Shown: positions 44,518-53,999, counted from the first letter of the stretch. The stretch: 64,000 nucleotides of DNA from an uncultured Lachnospiraceae bacterium (GCA_910577955.1 CAJTNC010000008.1:51802-115801), one strand, 5' to 3'. Program-made: numbers and translations. The notes: generated from the letters alone by a model not told the origin.

Positions 44518-46608
44518 ATGTACAAGACTTACACAATGGAACTTGCCGGACGTACTTTAAAGGTCGATATCGGCAGAGTGGGAAAACAGGCGAATGGCTG
44601 TGCTTTTATGCAGTACGGCGAGACGACGGTGCTTTCTACGGCTACGGCCTCCGAGAAGCCCAGAGACGGCATTGACTTTTTCCCCTGCAGTGTGGAATAT
44701 GAGGAGAAATTCTATTCGGTAGGAAAAATCCCGGGCGGCTTTAACAAGAGAGAGGGAAAGCCTTCTGAGAACGCGATCCTGACAAGCCGTGTGATCGACA
44801 GACCGATGCGTCCCTTGTTTCCGAAGGACTACAGAAACGATGTGACACTGAACAATATGGTGATGGCGGTGGATCCCGCCTGCCGTCCGGAGCTTGTGGC
44901 GATGATCGGCGCGTCTGTGGCAACCAGTATTTCCGATATTCCGTTTGCAGGCCCCTGTGCGATGACACAGATCGGCATGGTGGACGGAGAACTGATCGTA
45001 AACCCCGGTCAGGAACAGTGGGATAAGGGCGATCTGAAGCTGACGGTTGCCTCCACAGCACAGAAAGTGATTATGATCGAGGCGGGCGCCAATGAGATCC
45101 CGGAGGAAACAATGCTCTCCGCAATCTATAAAGCGCACGAGATCAATCAGACGATCATCGCGTTTATCAACGGTATCGTGGCGGAGTGCGGCAAGCCGAA
45201 ACATGAGTATGTGAGCTGCGCGATCCCTGAGGAGATGTTTGAGGAGATCAAGAAGATCGTAACGCCGGAAGAGATGGAGAAAGCTGTTTTCACCGACGAG
45301 AAGCAGGTGAGAGAAGAAAATATCCGGAATATCACGGCAAAACTGGAAGAGGCTTTTGCAGAGAAGGAAGAATGGCTTTCTGTTCTGGGCGAAGCTGTTT
45401 ATCAGTACCAGAAGAAGACAGTCCGCAAGATGATCTTAAAGGATCACAAGCGTCCCGACGGTCGTCAGTTAAACCAGATACGTCCTCTGGCGGCAGAGGT
45501 GGATATCATTCCGAGAGTGCATGGTTCCGCGATGTTTACCCGTGGCCAGACACAGATATGCAACGTGACGACATTAGCGCCCCTGTCCGAAGCACAGAAA
45601 GTGGACGGGTTAGATGTAAATATAACAGAAAAGAGATACATGCATCACTACAATTTCCCTTCCTATTCGGTGGGTGAGACGAAGGTGAGCAGAGGCCCGG
45701 GACGAAGGGAGATCGGGCATGGCGCGTTGGCAGAGAGAGCGCTTTTGCCGGTACTGCCTTCCGTGGAGGAGTTCCCCTATGCGATCCGCACCGTGTCGGA
45801 GACTTTTGAGTCAAACGGTTCTACTTCCATGGCTTCCACCTGTGCTTCCTGCATGTCCCTGATGGCGGCAGGCGTACCGATCAAAAAGATGGTGGCGGGC
45901 ATTTCCTGCGGTCTGGTGACAGGCGACACAGACGATGAGTTTGTACTGCTCACCGACATTCAGGGGTTAGAAGATTTCTTCGGCGATATGGACTTCAAAG
46001 TGACCGGTACGACAGAGGGCATCACGGCGATTCAGATGGATATCAAGATTCACGGTCTGACAAGACCTATCGTGGAGGGAGCTATCGCAAGCTGCCGCGA
46101 AGCGAGAATGTTTATCATGGACACCTGTATGAGACCTGCAATCTCGGCTCCGAGACCGGAAGTAGGACCTTATGCTCCTAAGATTATTTCTCTGCAGATC
46201 GATCCTGAAAAGATCGGCGATGTGGTGGGACAGCGCGGCAAGACCATCAACGAGATCATTGCCCGCACCGGCGTGAAGATCGATATTACCGATGACGGTC
46301 AGGTTTCCGTATGCGGCACCGATCAGGAGATGATGGACAAAGCTGTGGAAATGATCAAGACCATCGTGACGGACTTTGAGGCGGGACAGGTATTCCAAGG
46401 CAAGGTCGTGAGCATCAAAGAGTTCGGCGCATTCATCGAGTTTGCACCGGGCAAGGAAGGTATGGTTCACATCTCCAAAATTGCGAGAGAGCGGATCGAC
46501 CGCGTGGAGGATGTGCTGACACTGGGCGACGTGGTAACGGTTGTCTGTCTCGGAAAAGATAAGATGGGCAGAATCAGCTTCTCCATGAAGGATGTGGCGC
46601 AGAAATAA
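44518..46608 (+). CDS. pnp: Polyribonucleotide nucleotidyltransferase (PNPase)
   Basis: 696 residues. Two RNase PH domains (FFPCSVEYEEKFYSVGKIPGGFNKREGKPSENAILTSRVIDRPMRPLFP and PGRREIGHGALAERALLPVLP), helical linker, KH domain (GDVVGQRGKTINEIIARTGVKIDI) and S1 domain (GKVVSIKEFGAFIEFAPGKEGMVHISKI). Degrades RNA 3'-5' by phosphorolysis. Follows rpsO and is closed by a strong terminator. Confidence 0.98.
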   Translation: MYKTYTMELAGRTLKVDIGRVGKQANGCAFMQYGETTVLSTATASEKPRDGIDFFPCSVEYEEKFYSVGKIPGGFNKREGKPSENAILTSRVIDRPMRPLFPKDYRNDVTLNNMVMAVDPACRPELVAMIGASVATSISDIPFAGPCAMTQIGMVDGELIVNPGQEQWDKGDLKLTVASTAQKVIMIEAGANEIPEETMLSAIYKAHEINQTIIAFINGIVAECGKPKHEYVSCAIPEEMFEEIKKIVTPEEMEKAVFTDEKQVREENIRNITAKLEEAFAEKEEWLSVLGEAVYQYQKKTVRKMILKDHKRPDGRQLNQIRPLAAEVDIIPRVHGSAMFTRGQTQICNVTTLAPLSEAQKVDGLDVNITEKRYMHHYNFPSYSVGETKVSRGPGRREIGHGALAERALLPVLPSVEEFPYAIRTVSETFESNGSTSMASTCASCMSLMAAGVPIKKMVAGISCGLVTGDTDDEFVLLTDIQGLEDFFGDMDFKVTGTTEGITAIQMDIKIHGLTRPIVEGAIASCREARMFIMDTCMRPAISAPRPEVGPYAPKIISLQIDPEKIGDVVGQRGKTINEIIARTGVKIDITDDGQVSVCGTDQEMMDKAVEMIKTIVTDFEAGQVFQGKVVSIKEFGAFIEFAPGKEGMVHISKIARERIDRVEDVLTLGDVVTVVCLGKDKMGRISFSMKDVAQK

Positions 46609-46622
46609 AAGAAACAAAAAAG

Positions 46623-46662
46623 CACCGGTACTCAATTTGCAGAGTACCGGTGATATTTTTTT
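46623..46662 (+). terminator. Intrinsic terminator of pnp
   Basis: Perfect 11-bp stem CACCGGTACTC (46623-46633) with 46642-46652, 8-nt loop, followed by ATA and a run of T (46655-46662). Also ends read-through from the convergent degV gene. Confidence 0.9.
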
Positions 46663-46689
46663 ATAGGATTTGCAGGATCGGGGTTCATA

Positions 46690-47511
46690 TTACTCCGCCC
46701 ACTCCACTGCGATGCCGGTGGTGTCAGGGCCCACATGGGAGGAGATGATCAGATTCAGGCTCGCCTCCAGATCGCCGTGGATGTGGGCCTTGCACTTTTC
46801 AAGCATCTCTTTGTTTCCGACATAGATATTGCCGATGTGGGCGGCTTTCCTGCTTTCCGCGATGGACTGGATATTGCGCAGGGCGGCTCCCAAACCTCTG
46901 GTCTTTTTGTAGGCTTCTATGTGTCCGTTCCTCATAGTCAGTATCGGTTTGATGTCGAGGATATCTCCGATCTTTCCGATGGCAGGGGATACACGTCCGC
47001 CCTGCACCAGATATTTGAAATCATCCACGATAAAGTAGATATCCAACAGTTTGACGCGCCTTTCGATATCGGCGGCGGTCTCCTCAAGGGACTTTCCCTG
47101 CCTTCTCAGTTCAAGGGCATCCATGCAGAGATAACCTGCGGCGAGAGTGGCGCTCAAGGAGTCGATGACTTTGATGGAAGAGTCGGGATAAAGTTCCATT
47201 AACTCGTCTGCGGCGACACAGATCGTGTTGTGGGAGCCGCTGAGCCCGGAGGACACGGTGATACATAAAATGTCTTTATTCTCTTTTAAGACTTCCTCAA
47301 AGCGATTGCGCACAAGTTCGGGATTGACGCCGGAGGTGTATGCCCGCCGGGTGCTTAATTTTTCAAAAAATTTTTCACGGGATAGTACCTGCTCATCGCC
47401 GTAAACCACGTTTGGGTCAAAATAGTAATATTGCGGCAGCATGACTACATCCGCATTGTAAGGTTCCGGTACGTCTACGTCTCCGTCCGTGAAAATAATA
47501 AAGTCTCTCAT
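46690..47511 (-). CDS. DegV-family fatty-acid binding protein
   Basis: 273 residues. DegV marks: IIFTDGDVDVPEPY, YYFDPNVVYGDEQVLS, PELVRNRFEEVL, CITVSSGLSGSHNTICVAADEL and IKVIDSLSATLAAGYL. Family members bind one fatty acid and some (FakB) present it to the FakA kinase. No FakA is near. Convergent with pnp. Confidence 0.92.
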   Translation of the reverse strand: MRDFIIFTDGDVDVPEPYNADVVMLPQYYYFDPNVVYGDEQVLSREKFFEKLSTRRAYTSGVNPELVRNRFEEVLKENKDILCITVSSGLSGSHNTICVAADELMELYPDSSIKVIDSLSATLAAGYLCMDALELRRQGKSLEETAADIERRVKLLDIYFIVDDFKYLVQGGRVSPAIGKIGDILDIKPILTMRNGHIEAYKKTRGLGAALRNIQSIAESRKAAHIGNIYVGNKEMLEKCKAHIHGDLEASLNLIISSHVGPDTTGIAVEWAE

Positions 47512-47663
47512 GTAAACTGTCCTTTCGTGAATGAACTTTCTTATGGGTATCTGTTGACATAATTAACAGTATAGCACTTCTTTTTTTAATTTGCATGGAT
47601 TTTAGATAGATTTAATAAAAAAATATGCGGAAATTAAAAAGTGATATTTTAGAGGTTCGTCCC

Positions 47664-47692
47664 TTGACTAAAATTGCGTGAGAACTTAAAAT
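47664..47692 (+). promoter_or_regulatory. Promoter of the phosphoribosyltransferase gene
   Basis: TTGACT (47664-47669), 17-bp spacer, TAAAAT (47687-47692), about 40 bp before ATG 47733. Confidence 0.6.
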
Positions 47693-47732
47693 ATAAATAG
47701 GTATAGTCAAACAACTTTGGAGGAGGTATGTT

Positions 47733-48374
47733 ATGCAGGATATCATTAAAATTGAATCAAAGGTGCATCCTAATGTAGTGTTGAGAGTGATTCCCGGGCA
47801 TTTTGCGACGCCCAACTCCCATGTAAACTATTATTTGGATATGACGGCGTTAAAAGCGAGGCAGAGCGAGGCGGCGGCTGTGGCGGTGGAACTCAGCAAA
47901 CAGATATCGGCGACCACGGTAGTGGATACCATTGTCTGTATGGATGGCTGCGAAATCATCGGCTCTTTTTTGGCGGAGGAGCTGACAAAGGCCGGCATTT
48001 ATTCTATGAATGCCCACAAGACGATGTACATCATTACCCCGGAACTTGCCGCTTCAGGCCAGATGCTTTTCCGCGAGAATCTGAAACCGATGGTAAAGGG
48101 AAAGAATGTCCTGCTTCTCATGGCATCCGTGACTACCGGACAGACTATCGTGCAGGCGCTGCGGGCTCTCAAGTATTACGGCGCAGAGATCAGCGGCATC
48201 AGCGCAATCTTCAGTGCGGCAAACAGTATAGCGGGGAGAACGATCAATTCTCTGTTTACTATGGCGGATATTCCCGATTACAGAAAATATGAGCCGGAGA
48301 ACTGCAGCATGTGTAAGGAGAAGAAGAGGATCGATGCTTTTGCAAATGCTTATGGATATTCTCTGATCCAGTAA
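47733..48374 (+). CDS. Phosphoribosyltransferase of the PyrE-like family
   Basis: 213 residues. A type I PRTase fold is suggested by TVVDTIVCMDGCEIIGSFLAEEL, the PRPP-loop-like VLLLMASVTTGQTIVQALRALKYYGAEISGISAIF and the C-terminal metal-like CSMCKEKKRI. The PRPP motif VLLLMASVTTGQT departs from the acid-acid start of classical PyrE (VVIIEDVVTTG), so orotate use is uncertain. AGGAGG precedes ATG, and a strong terminator follows. Confidence 0.75.
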   Translation: MQDIIKIESKVHPNVVLRVIPGHFATPNSHVNYYLDMTALKARQSEAAAVAVELSKQISATTVVDTIVCMDGCEIIGSFLAEELTKAGIYSMNAHKTMYIITPELAASGQMLFRENLKPMVKGKNVLLLMASVTTGQTIVQALRALKYYGAEISGISAIFSAANSIAGRTINSLFTMADIPDYRKYEPENCSMCKEKKRIDAFANAYGYSLIQ

Positions 48375-48382
48375 GAGATAAG

Positions 48383-48413
48383 AAAAGGGGGTACCGCCTA
48401 CGGGCCCCCTTTT
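48383..48413 (+). terminator. Intrinsic terminator after the phosphoribosyltransferase
   Basis: AAAAGGGGG (48383-48391) with CCCCCTTTT (48405-48413), a 13-nt loop, T tract in the right arm. Ends the housekeeping block just before the restriction system. Confidence 0.8.
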
Positions 48414-48453
48414 GAATACACGGAATTACATTATTTTGGAAGGATGCGGATCA

Positions 48454-49209
48454 ATGAAAGAGTTAAAGGCAGAATTACTTAACTTGCGAAAAAAGTCAAA
48501 CGGTGATCCCGAGGTTATTGAATCAATTGAAGGCGGAAATGCACTGTTTCCTTTTAACGTTGAAAACAGGTTGTTAACATACTATTTAGCAATCGGTGAA
48601 ATTACATATGAAAGATACACTGAATTGGATGTCGAGTATTGTGAACGAAACAAATATCTTGATTTGTTTGATATGGCTCCCCGTACTTATGGACAAACTT
48701 GGGGAGAACGGCATATTCGTTCGCTTTTCCCACAGTTTGTCAAAGCTACCAGAAAAAATCTTTTGAAAGAATACCCTGATTTTGACGGAGAGTTTGATTT
48801 GTGGCTTGAGGGTATTCGTGTCGAAGTAAAAGCTTGCCGCGCAAATAGAATCAAACCAGCCGGCAGTTTGGCAAGCAGAGCATATCTGCATTCCGAAGCA
48901 AAGGCCGCCGGATTTAAATATCACTATCAGCAGTTAAAACCCTCTTGCTGCGATGTGTTTATTTGGATCGGCACTTGTCGTGATGAATTGATTTATTGGG
49001 TCCTTACGAGCAAAGAACTTCCGGAGACAGGAAAACTTGTGCCTCAGCATCGCAATGAAAATACAGGCATTGCAGGGGCGGAAGTCTTTGAAGGACAGGT
49101 TTTTATGACCGAAGAAGAATTATCCCCGTTTCTTGTCAGCGAAAAGGATATATTAAAAACTGTTCGTCAAAAAGGCAGAAACAAACTCTTTCCGGACAAT
49201 GCAGTGTGA
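48454..49209 (+). CDS. Type II restriction endonuclease, PD-(D/E)XK type
   Basis: 251 residues from ATG 48454 with GGAAGG upstream (48438-48443). The core GEFDLWLEGIRVEVKACRA carries a D-x(n)-E-x-K arrangement, the PD-(D/E)XK nuclease signature. The N-terminus (VENRLLTYYLAIGEITYERYTELDVEYCERNKYLDLFDMAPRTYGQTWGERHI) is not recognised. The convergent gene is a DNA methyltransferase, which makes this its cognate nuclease. The 3' ends overlap by 43 bp. Lower GC than its neighbours, so probably acquired. Target sequence unknown. No own promoter is obvious in the 40 bp behind the preceding terminator. Confidence 0.72.
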   Translation: MKELKAELLNLRKKSNGDPEVIESIEGGNALFPFNVENRLLTYYLAIGEITYERYTELDVEYCERNKYLDLFDMAPRTYGQTWGERHIRSLFPQFVKATRKNLLKEYPDFDGEFDLWLEGIRVEVKACRANRIKPAGSLASRAYLHSEAKAAGFKYHYQQLKPSCCDVFIWIGTCRDELIYWVLTSKELPETGKLVPQHRNENTGIAGAEVFEGQVFMTEEELSPFLVSEKDILKTVRQKGRNKLFPDNAV

Positions 49210-51347
49210 ATAGTGTGTCTTTGCTTTTCTGACAGAGAATAGATATTCATAATTTCATTGTCAAGTTCTTCATACAGACCGCTGATGTTTTCATTTGAAT
49301 TCATGATGCGGTCTACTTTTTTTATAATATCTTTCTGCCTTTCTGCACTTATCACAGGTATCGGCAGCGATTCAATATGTGACCTAAGCAATTTAACAGA
49401 ATTATATTTTTTGCTTATAAAGTAAGCGGCCACGCTGGAATTCAAAATTGCCAATACATATTTTATGTTCATACCTTCAATTTGAGGTATCAGGATATTG
49501 CAGCTGTTCAGCGAAAGAGTTTGCTGATTATCATAAGCGAACACAGGAACTTCGGCAATGAATCTATACAACAACTTTTCTTTTGCCCGATACATTTCAG
49601 TTGGTGCAGCTTGCTGGAACTTTTCGGGAGTAAAATGAATATAGTTGTCTGCTTTTTTTATGGTGTATCTGAAAATATCACTGCCTTTTAGAATGCTTTC
49701 CATGCCGTCTATCTTTGTACCCTTGATATATTCCTTATTATTTCCGGTTACAATGCCTAAGGCAAACTTAGCGTTATCGGCAAGACGCTCGGCGTTTTTT
49801 ACGGAACTAATCGCACGTAAACAATCGTACTCGTCGTCATTCATATTAAAAGAGAATAGGGTTGAATCTATATCTCTGTTTTTATTTATAGTAAATTCTT
49901 CTCTGCCAAGCTCAATTCTGCAGCCTTTTGTTTCTCCTTGATAACCATTCTGAATTCCTAAAATGACAGCAGGGCACTGCACACCCGAAAAGGCATTGCC
50001 CAAATAGCTCACAAACTTAAATGCTGTGCTCTTTGCGATCAATTCTCTTGCTTGTTGATGAGAGGCTACAGTTAAGATTGCTTCAGGCAATACATATGCT
50101 AAATATCCGTCTTCTTCGAGCATTGCCAATCCCTTTTCAACAAATAAATCATACGACTCCATACCTTTATTTTTAGCCGTGGTATAATTAGCAGTAAGGT
50201 ATGTTGTCTCTTCTTTACTAAAGTCGTATCCCCAAGGCGGATTTCCCAATATAACAGAAAATTTGCGGGAAAAGGTATCAGAAAGGGTATTGCCGCAAAT
50301 AAATTGAGAGTATAACTGCTCTTTCGTAATGCTGTTATCAAACAGAAACATATTGATCCGTGCAATGAGAATACTGATTTCATCGATATCTTGTCCGTAA
50401 AGATTCTCGATTTTTACACCGCTGCCTACGAGTCCAATGAGAAAATTACCCGTACCGCAACAAGGATCGCACAAGGTTTTGTTTTTTATATCAAAACACG
50501 CTTTCATATTACTGATAAGCGTACTTACCGTTTTTTCAGGTGTATAGTATGTACCTGTTTGTTTTCGATGATTTAAGTCTCGAAGCGAAATATAAACAAA
50601 TCCCAAAGTATCTTCCGAAGGAGCTAACTGTACCTTGCAGCCCAAAGCAGTTTGAAGTTTTGTCAGATCAATCTCAGAGACATTAAGATTTCCGAGTAAA
50701 TCTCCGATTAAATCGTTAAATACACTATGATTTGTAATTTTAGTTTTTCCTTCAAACAATGCATCTTTTGATACAACTGTTCCACCCCTTTGCTTATAAA
50801 GTTGTATTGCAAAATCGGCAAGTATGACTCTCAATTCATCTTCTGTGATTTGCTCACAAGAGTTCAATATGTCTTCAACGATTTTCCGATTGTGGTTGTT
50901 CTTTATGTAGTCTTTGTACAGCACTTTTCCGCTTACACTTTTTTTGTTTCTGCGGCTTTTCAAACGGCTGTCCCTGCCGCTTTTAATATCTGTCAGAAGC
51001 GTTTCAATATACTTTTTGTCAAAAGTCTCGCCATCTGAATCAATTTTCAATTTGCCGAGTCTAACCCAGTTTTTAACGGTTGCTTTGGAAATAGAAAGCA
51101 ATCCACATACCTGAGCAATATTCAATGTTTCACTATCGATCTTATGAAGAGCATCAAATAACGATAATTGATTTTCCGATACCTTATTTTTTCTTCGTGC
51201 ATCAATCGGTTTTTGAGCGTCAGCAGGAATCAGCCATACCCCGCTTATTCTATCAGCGCCATCAATACGCCCTTGTTCACATAAAAGCTGAACACGTCTC
51301 TTGGATATGTTAAATTTTTCTGCCGCATCAGAAACTGACATATACAT
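49167..51347 (-). CDS. Adenine-N6 DNA methyltransferase with N-terminal HTH module
   Basis: 726 residues. N-terminal HTH (residues 1-51, MYMSVSDAAEKFNISKRRVQ...), a second HTH (NIAQVCGLLSISKATVKNWVRLG), then the methylase: SAM motif I CDPCCGTGNFLIG, catalytic motif NPPWGYDF, and a TaqI-like C-terminal target-recognition part (GNAFSGVQCPAVILG, SCNILIPQIEG, SLPIPVISAERQKDIIKK). NPPW marks N6-adenine modification. It should protect the host from the convergent endonuclease. The N-terminal HTH suggests autoregulation; it matches the N-terminus of the Fic protein at 61201. Overlaps the nuclease gene by 43 bp at the 3' end. Confidence 0.85.
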   Translation of the reverse strand: MYMSVSDAAEKFNISKRRVQLLCEQGRIDGADRISGVWLIPADAQKPIDARRKNKVSENQLSLFDALHKIDSETLNIAQVCGLLSISKATVKNWVRLGKLKIDSDGETFDKKYIETLLTDIKSGRDSRLKSRRNKKSVSGKVLYKDYIKNNHNRKIVEDILNSCEQITEDELRVILADFAIQLYKQRGGTVVSKDALFEGKTKITNHSVFNDLIGDLLGNLNVSEIDLTKLQTALGCKVQLAPSEDTLGFVYISLRDLNHRKQTGTYYTPEKTVSTLISNMKACFDIKNKTLCDPCCGTGNFLIGLVGSGVKIENLYGQDIDEISILIARINMFLFDNSITKEQLYSQFICGNTLSDTFSRKFSVILGNPPWGYDFSKEETTYLTANYTTAKNKGMESYDLFVEKGLAMLEEDGYLAYVLPEAILTVASHQQARELIAKSTAFKFVSYLGNAFSGVQCPAVILGIQNGYQGETKGCRIELGREEFTINKNRDIDSTLFSFNMNDDEYDCLRAISSVKNAERLADNAKFALGIVTGNNKEYIKGTKIDGMESILKGSDIFRYTIKKADNYIHFTPEKFQQAAPTEMYRAKEKLLYRFIAEVPVFAYDNQQTLSLNSCNILIPQIEGMNIKYVLAILNSSVAAYFISKKYNSVKLLRSHIESLPIPVISAERQKDIIKKVDRIMNSNENISGLYEELDNEIMNIYSLSEKQRHTIHTALSGKSLFLPF

Positions 51348-51381
51348 ACCAATACCTCGGACAATGATTTTTAATGATCAC

Positions 51382-51415
51382 ATTATACTCTTTTGTACGA
51401 ATAATATCAATATCA
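51382..51415 (-). promoter_or_regulatory. Methyltransferase gene promoter
   Basis: On the minus strand TTGATA (51410-51405), 17 bp, TATAAT (51387-51382). The -35 box lies in the string TTGATATTATTCG (complement of 51398-51410), similar to the -35 of the Fic gene (TTGATAATATTCC). Confidence 0.6.
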
Positions 51416-51440
51416 TTAATGTTGAAAAGCAAAATAAAAA

Positions 51441-51471
51441 GCGGATAGTGCGAGTTTTTCACACTATCCGC
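51441..51471. terminator. Terminator of the glycyl-radical gene
   Basis: Perfect 10-bp stem GCGGATAGTG (51441-51450) with 51462-51471. On the minus strand it is followed by TTTTTATTTTG, so it ends the gene at 51493-51741. Confidence 0.78.
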
Positions 51472-51492
51472 GGGTCTTATGAAATAAAAGCT

Positions 51493-51741
51493 TTAAATTG
51501 CTTCATGGAATGTACGGCTGATGACATCTGCCTGCTGTTCCGGTGTCAGTTTAATAAAGTTTACAGCATACCCGGAAACACGGATTGTCAGCTGAGGATA
51601 GTTCTCGGGATGTTTCTGTGCATCCAACAACATATCTCTGTTCAATACGTTAACGTTCAGATGATGTCCGCCTTTCTCGGAATAACCGTCCAATAAGTTT
51701 ACAAGATTGTCTACCTGATGTGCATTTGTAGCTGCTGCCAT
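51493..51741 (-). CDS. Stand-alone glycyl-radical domain protein (GrcA-like)
   Basis: 82 residues with AAGGAGG upstream. The C-terminus carries the glycyl-radical loop [26 protein letters not shown], with the radical Gly in RVSGYAV, preceded by [18 protein letters not shown] as in the end of pyruvate formate-lyase. Small proteins of this kind can replace a damaged radical domain, as E. coli GrcA (YfiD) does. No pflA/pflB is in the window. It fits an anaerobe that meets oxygen. Confidence 0.85.
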   Translation of the reverse strand: MAAATNAHQVDNLVNLLDGYSEKGGHHLNVNVLNRDMLLDAQKHPENYPQLTIRVSGYAVNFIKLTPEQQADVISRTFHEAI

Positions 51742-51907
51742 GATGTGTCCTCCTTAAAATTTTTTATTTGATAATAGTAATGATTACTGTTTCTATAATC
51801 TTATAATAGTAGTTATACTCAATTTTGTCTATCTTTATTTCAAAAATTCATGTATTTTTTTTCGTACAATAAGAAAACGGGGCAGGTTTAAGGCAGCGCC
51901 GCGCAGC

Positions 51908-51936
51908 TTGACATAATATGGGAATCATGCTATATT
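51908..51936 (+). promoter_or_regulatory. Promoter of the PseC-like aminotransferase gene
   Basis: TTGACA (51908-51913), 17-bp spacer, TATATT (51931-51936), about 70 bp before ATG 52007. The rest of the 265-bp gap from 51742 has no gene. Confidence 0.68.
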
Positions 51937-52006
51937 TTTCATGGTTTTAGGCGGCTTTTGAGAAGATTGCCGTGCTGCGGAAGCGGCAGAAAGAAGGAGG
52001 ATATCA

Positions 52007-53203
52007 ATGGAAGAGTTGGCAATATATGGCGGCAGGCCGGTTCGGGAAACTCCGGTTTACTACGGAAGACAGTGTATTGAACAGGATGATGTGGAGGCGG
52101 TGACAGCCGCTTTGGTCAGTGATTTGATTACCTGCGGCCCAAGAACGACGCAGCTAGAGGAGATGCTCTGCTCGATCACGGGTGCAAAATATGCGGTGGT
52201 TGTGAGCAACGGTACGGCAGCTTTGCATCTGGCGGCGTTGGCGGCCGGTTTTGCGGAGGGAGATGAAGTGATCGTCAGTTCCATCACGTTTGCAGCGTCC
52301 GCAAACTGTGTGCGTTACTGCGGCGCGGTGCCGGTATTTGCCGATATCGATCCTCGCACTTACAATTTGGATCCGGATTCTGTGAGAAAGCTGATCACCC
52401 CGAAAACGAAAGCGGTGGTGGCGGTGGATTTCACAGGACAGGCCGTTAAACTGGACGAACTGCGGGCGATCTGCAGGGAACATGGTCTTACGCTGATTGA
52501 GGATGCCGCTCATGCGATCGGTACAAAATATAAAGGACAGCCCGTGGGAAGCATTTCGGATATGACTTGCTTTAGCTTTCACCCGGTAAAAACTATCACC
52601 AGCGGCGAAGGCGGCGCTGTCACGACCAACGATGAGCAGCTTTACAGAAAACTGCTGCGCCTGCGCACCCACGGTATCACCCGCAATCAGGAGGAGATGG
52701 TGCATCCTACGGACGCAAAATGGTATAATGAGCAGGTGGAATTAGGGTATAACTACCGGTTGACGGATTTTCAGGCGGCGCTTTTGATCAGCCAGCTGCG
52801 CAAACTGCCCAGATTTTCGGCCCGCCGCAGAGAGATCGTGGAAAGATATAATGAGGCTTTTAAGGATATGCCGGAGATCATTCTGCAGGAGGAGATCGCA
52901 GAGTCGGATACAACGAGACACCTCTATATCATTCGTCTGAATCCGGAATTGTTGCATTGCGACAGAAGACAGTTTTTTGACGCGCTCTATGCGGAGAACA
53001 TTTGTCCGCAGGTTCACTATATGCCGGTGTATTATCATTCTTATTATGAGAAACTGGGATACACAAAAGGGATCTGCCCTAACGCCGAGAAGTTTTACGA
53101 GGAAGTGATGAGCATTCCGCTCTATTATTCCCTTACCGATAAAGAGGTGGAGGATGTGATCCGGGCTGTAAAGAAGGTGACGGCTTATTACGGGAAGGCG
53201 TGA
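52007..53203 (+). CDS. PseC-like DegT/DnrJ/EryC1 sugar aminotransferase
   Basis: 398 residues of fold-type I PLP aminotransferase. Landmarks: GPRTTQLEEMLCSITGAKYAVVVSNGTAALHLAALAAG, DIDPRTYNLDPDSV, LIEDAAHAIGTKYKG and the PLP lysine in SFHPVKTITSGEGGAV. This follows PseC (UDP-4-amino-4,6-dideoxy-AltNAc transaminase) for pseudaminic acid. No pseB, pseH, pseI, or flagellin genes are adjacent, so the sugar context is unlinked or has been lost. Good promoter and GGAGG precede it. Confidence 0.82.
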   Translation: MEELAIYGGRPVRETPVYYGRQCIEQDDVEAVTAALVSDLITCGPRTTQLEEMLCSITGAKYAVVVSNGTAALHLAALAAGFAEGDEVIVSSITFAASANCVRYCGAVPVFADIDPRTYNLDPDSVRKLITPKTKAVVAVDFTGQAVKLDELRAICREHGLTLIEDAAHAIGTKYKGQPVGSISDMTCFSFHPVKTITSGEGGAVTTNDEQLYRKLLRLRTHGITRNQEEMVHPTDAKWYNEQVELGYNYRLTDFQAALLISQLRKLPRFSARRREIVERYNEAFKDMPEIILQEEIAESDTTRHLYIIRLNPELLHCDRRQFFDALYAENICPQVHYMPVYYHSYYEKLGYTKGICPNAEKFYEEVMSIPLYYSLTDKEVEDVIRAVKKVTAYYGKA

Positions 53204-53386
53204 GCAAGGTTCACAGAAGAATTTTATACACACGTTAAATTATGCTGTAATTGCTGATATTAGCTCCATAAACCGCCATGCAACTAAAATTTTCTGATCT
53301 GCAACGGAAAGTTGACATCAATTTAAATAGTTGTTGGTGGTATGCAACCAGTAAATTATAGTATTTTTTTATCGGAGGTGATGAAC

Positions 53387-53734
53387 ATGGATATAGCAGA
53401 AAGGCTTCTGGAATTGCGAAAAAAAGCAGGCTATTCACAGGAGCAGGTTGCTGAAATGTTGGGGCTTTCAAGACAGGCTGTCTCAAAATGGGAAAGCGGA
53501 CAAGGAAAGCCCGAAATTGACAACATAGTGAAACTGATGGAAATTTATAATGTAAGCGGAGATTATATTTTATTGGGAACTGAAAAAGAAGCGCCTGTTT
53601 CAGTACCGGAAAAAAAGGAATTGAGCCGCGAATACAAGATAGCAATAGCTGTAATTGCCGTTACAGCGTCAATGGCAATCGTTACAGTGTTGTTTATTAC
53701 TGCTTTGGGCTTGCTTTCACGATTAGGAATTTAG
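53387..53734 (+). CDS. XRE-family regulator with C-terminal membrane anchor
   Basis: 115 residues. The ATG at 53387 is chosen because GGAGG at 53374-53378 is 8 bp upstream; the ATG at 53381 would be too close. HTH_3: AERLLELRKKAGYSQEQVAEMLGLSRQAVSKWESGQGKPEIDNIVKLMEIYNVSGDYILLG. A hydrophobic tail (IAIAVIAVTASMAIVTVLFITALGLL) should anchor it in the membrane. The following small lipoprotein gene is 22 bp away and may be its partner or target. Confidence 0.82.
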   Translation: MDIAERLLELRKKAGYSQEQVAEMLGLSRQAVSKWESGQGKPEIDNIVKLMEIYNVSGDYILLGTEKEAPVSVPEKKELSREYKIAIAVIAVTASMAIVTVLFITALGLLSRLGI

Positions 53735-53756
53735 GAAGAATTTAGGAGAAAAATTT

Positions 53757-53999
53757 ATGGAGCGAACAGGAAAGATATCAAAGTTGTTTCTTGCTATTCT
53801 TTTGCTTAGTATGATTGCTGTGACAATAAGTGGTTGTGCTTATGCTAATAATAAAAATTGGGATGACATGACGCTCGAAGAACAGGAAGAAGTACGACAA
53901 GCTTTTGAGGAGGAACGGAAAGAGTTGGAAGAAGATTTTTCTGATGACAGCTTTGCACAGCATATCCTTGATAAAGTCGAACAAGCAATTGAGGAATAA
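53757..53999 (+). CDS. Small predicted lipoprotein, acidic helical
   Basis: 80 residues. Signal KLFLAILLLSMIAVTISGCAYAN has a lipobox ISGC at its end, so it is a lipid-anchored surface protein of about 55 mature residues. The remainder (DDMTLEEQEEVRQAFEEERKELEEDFS) is very acidic and probably an amphipathic helix. It follows the membrane-anchored XRE gene by 22 bp. Function not recognised. Confidence 0.72.
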   Translation: MERTGKISKLFLAILLLSMIAVTISGCAYANNKNWDDMTLEEQEEVRQAFEEERKELEEDFSDDSFAQHILDKVEQAIEE

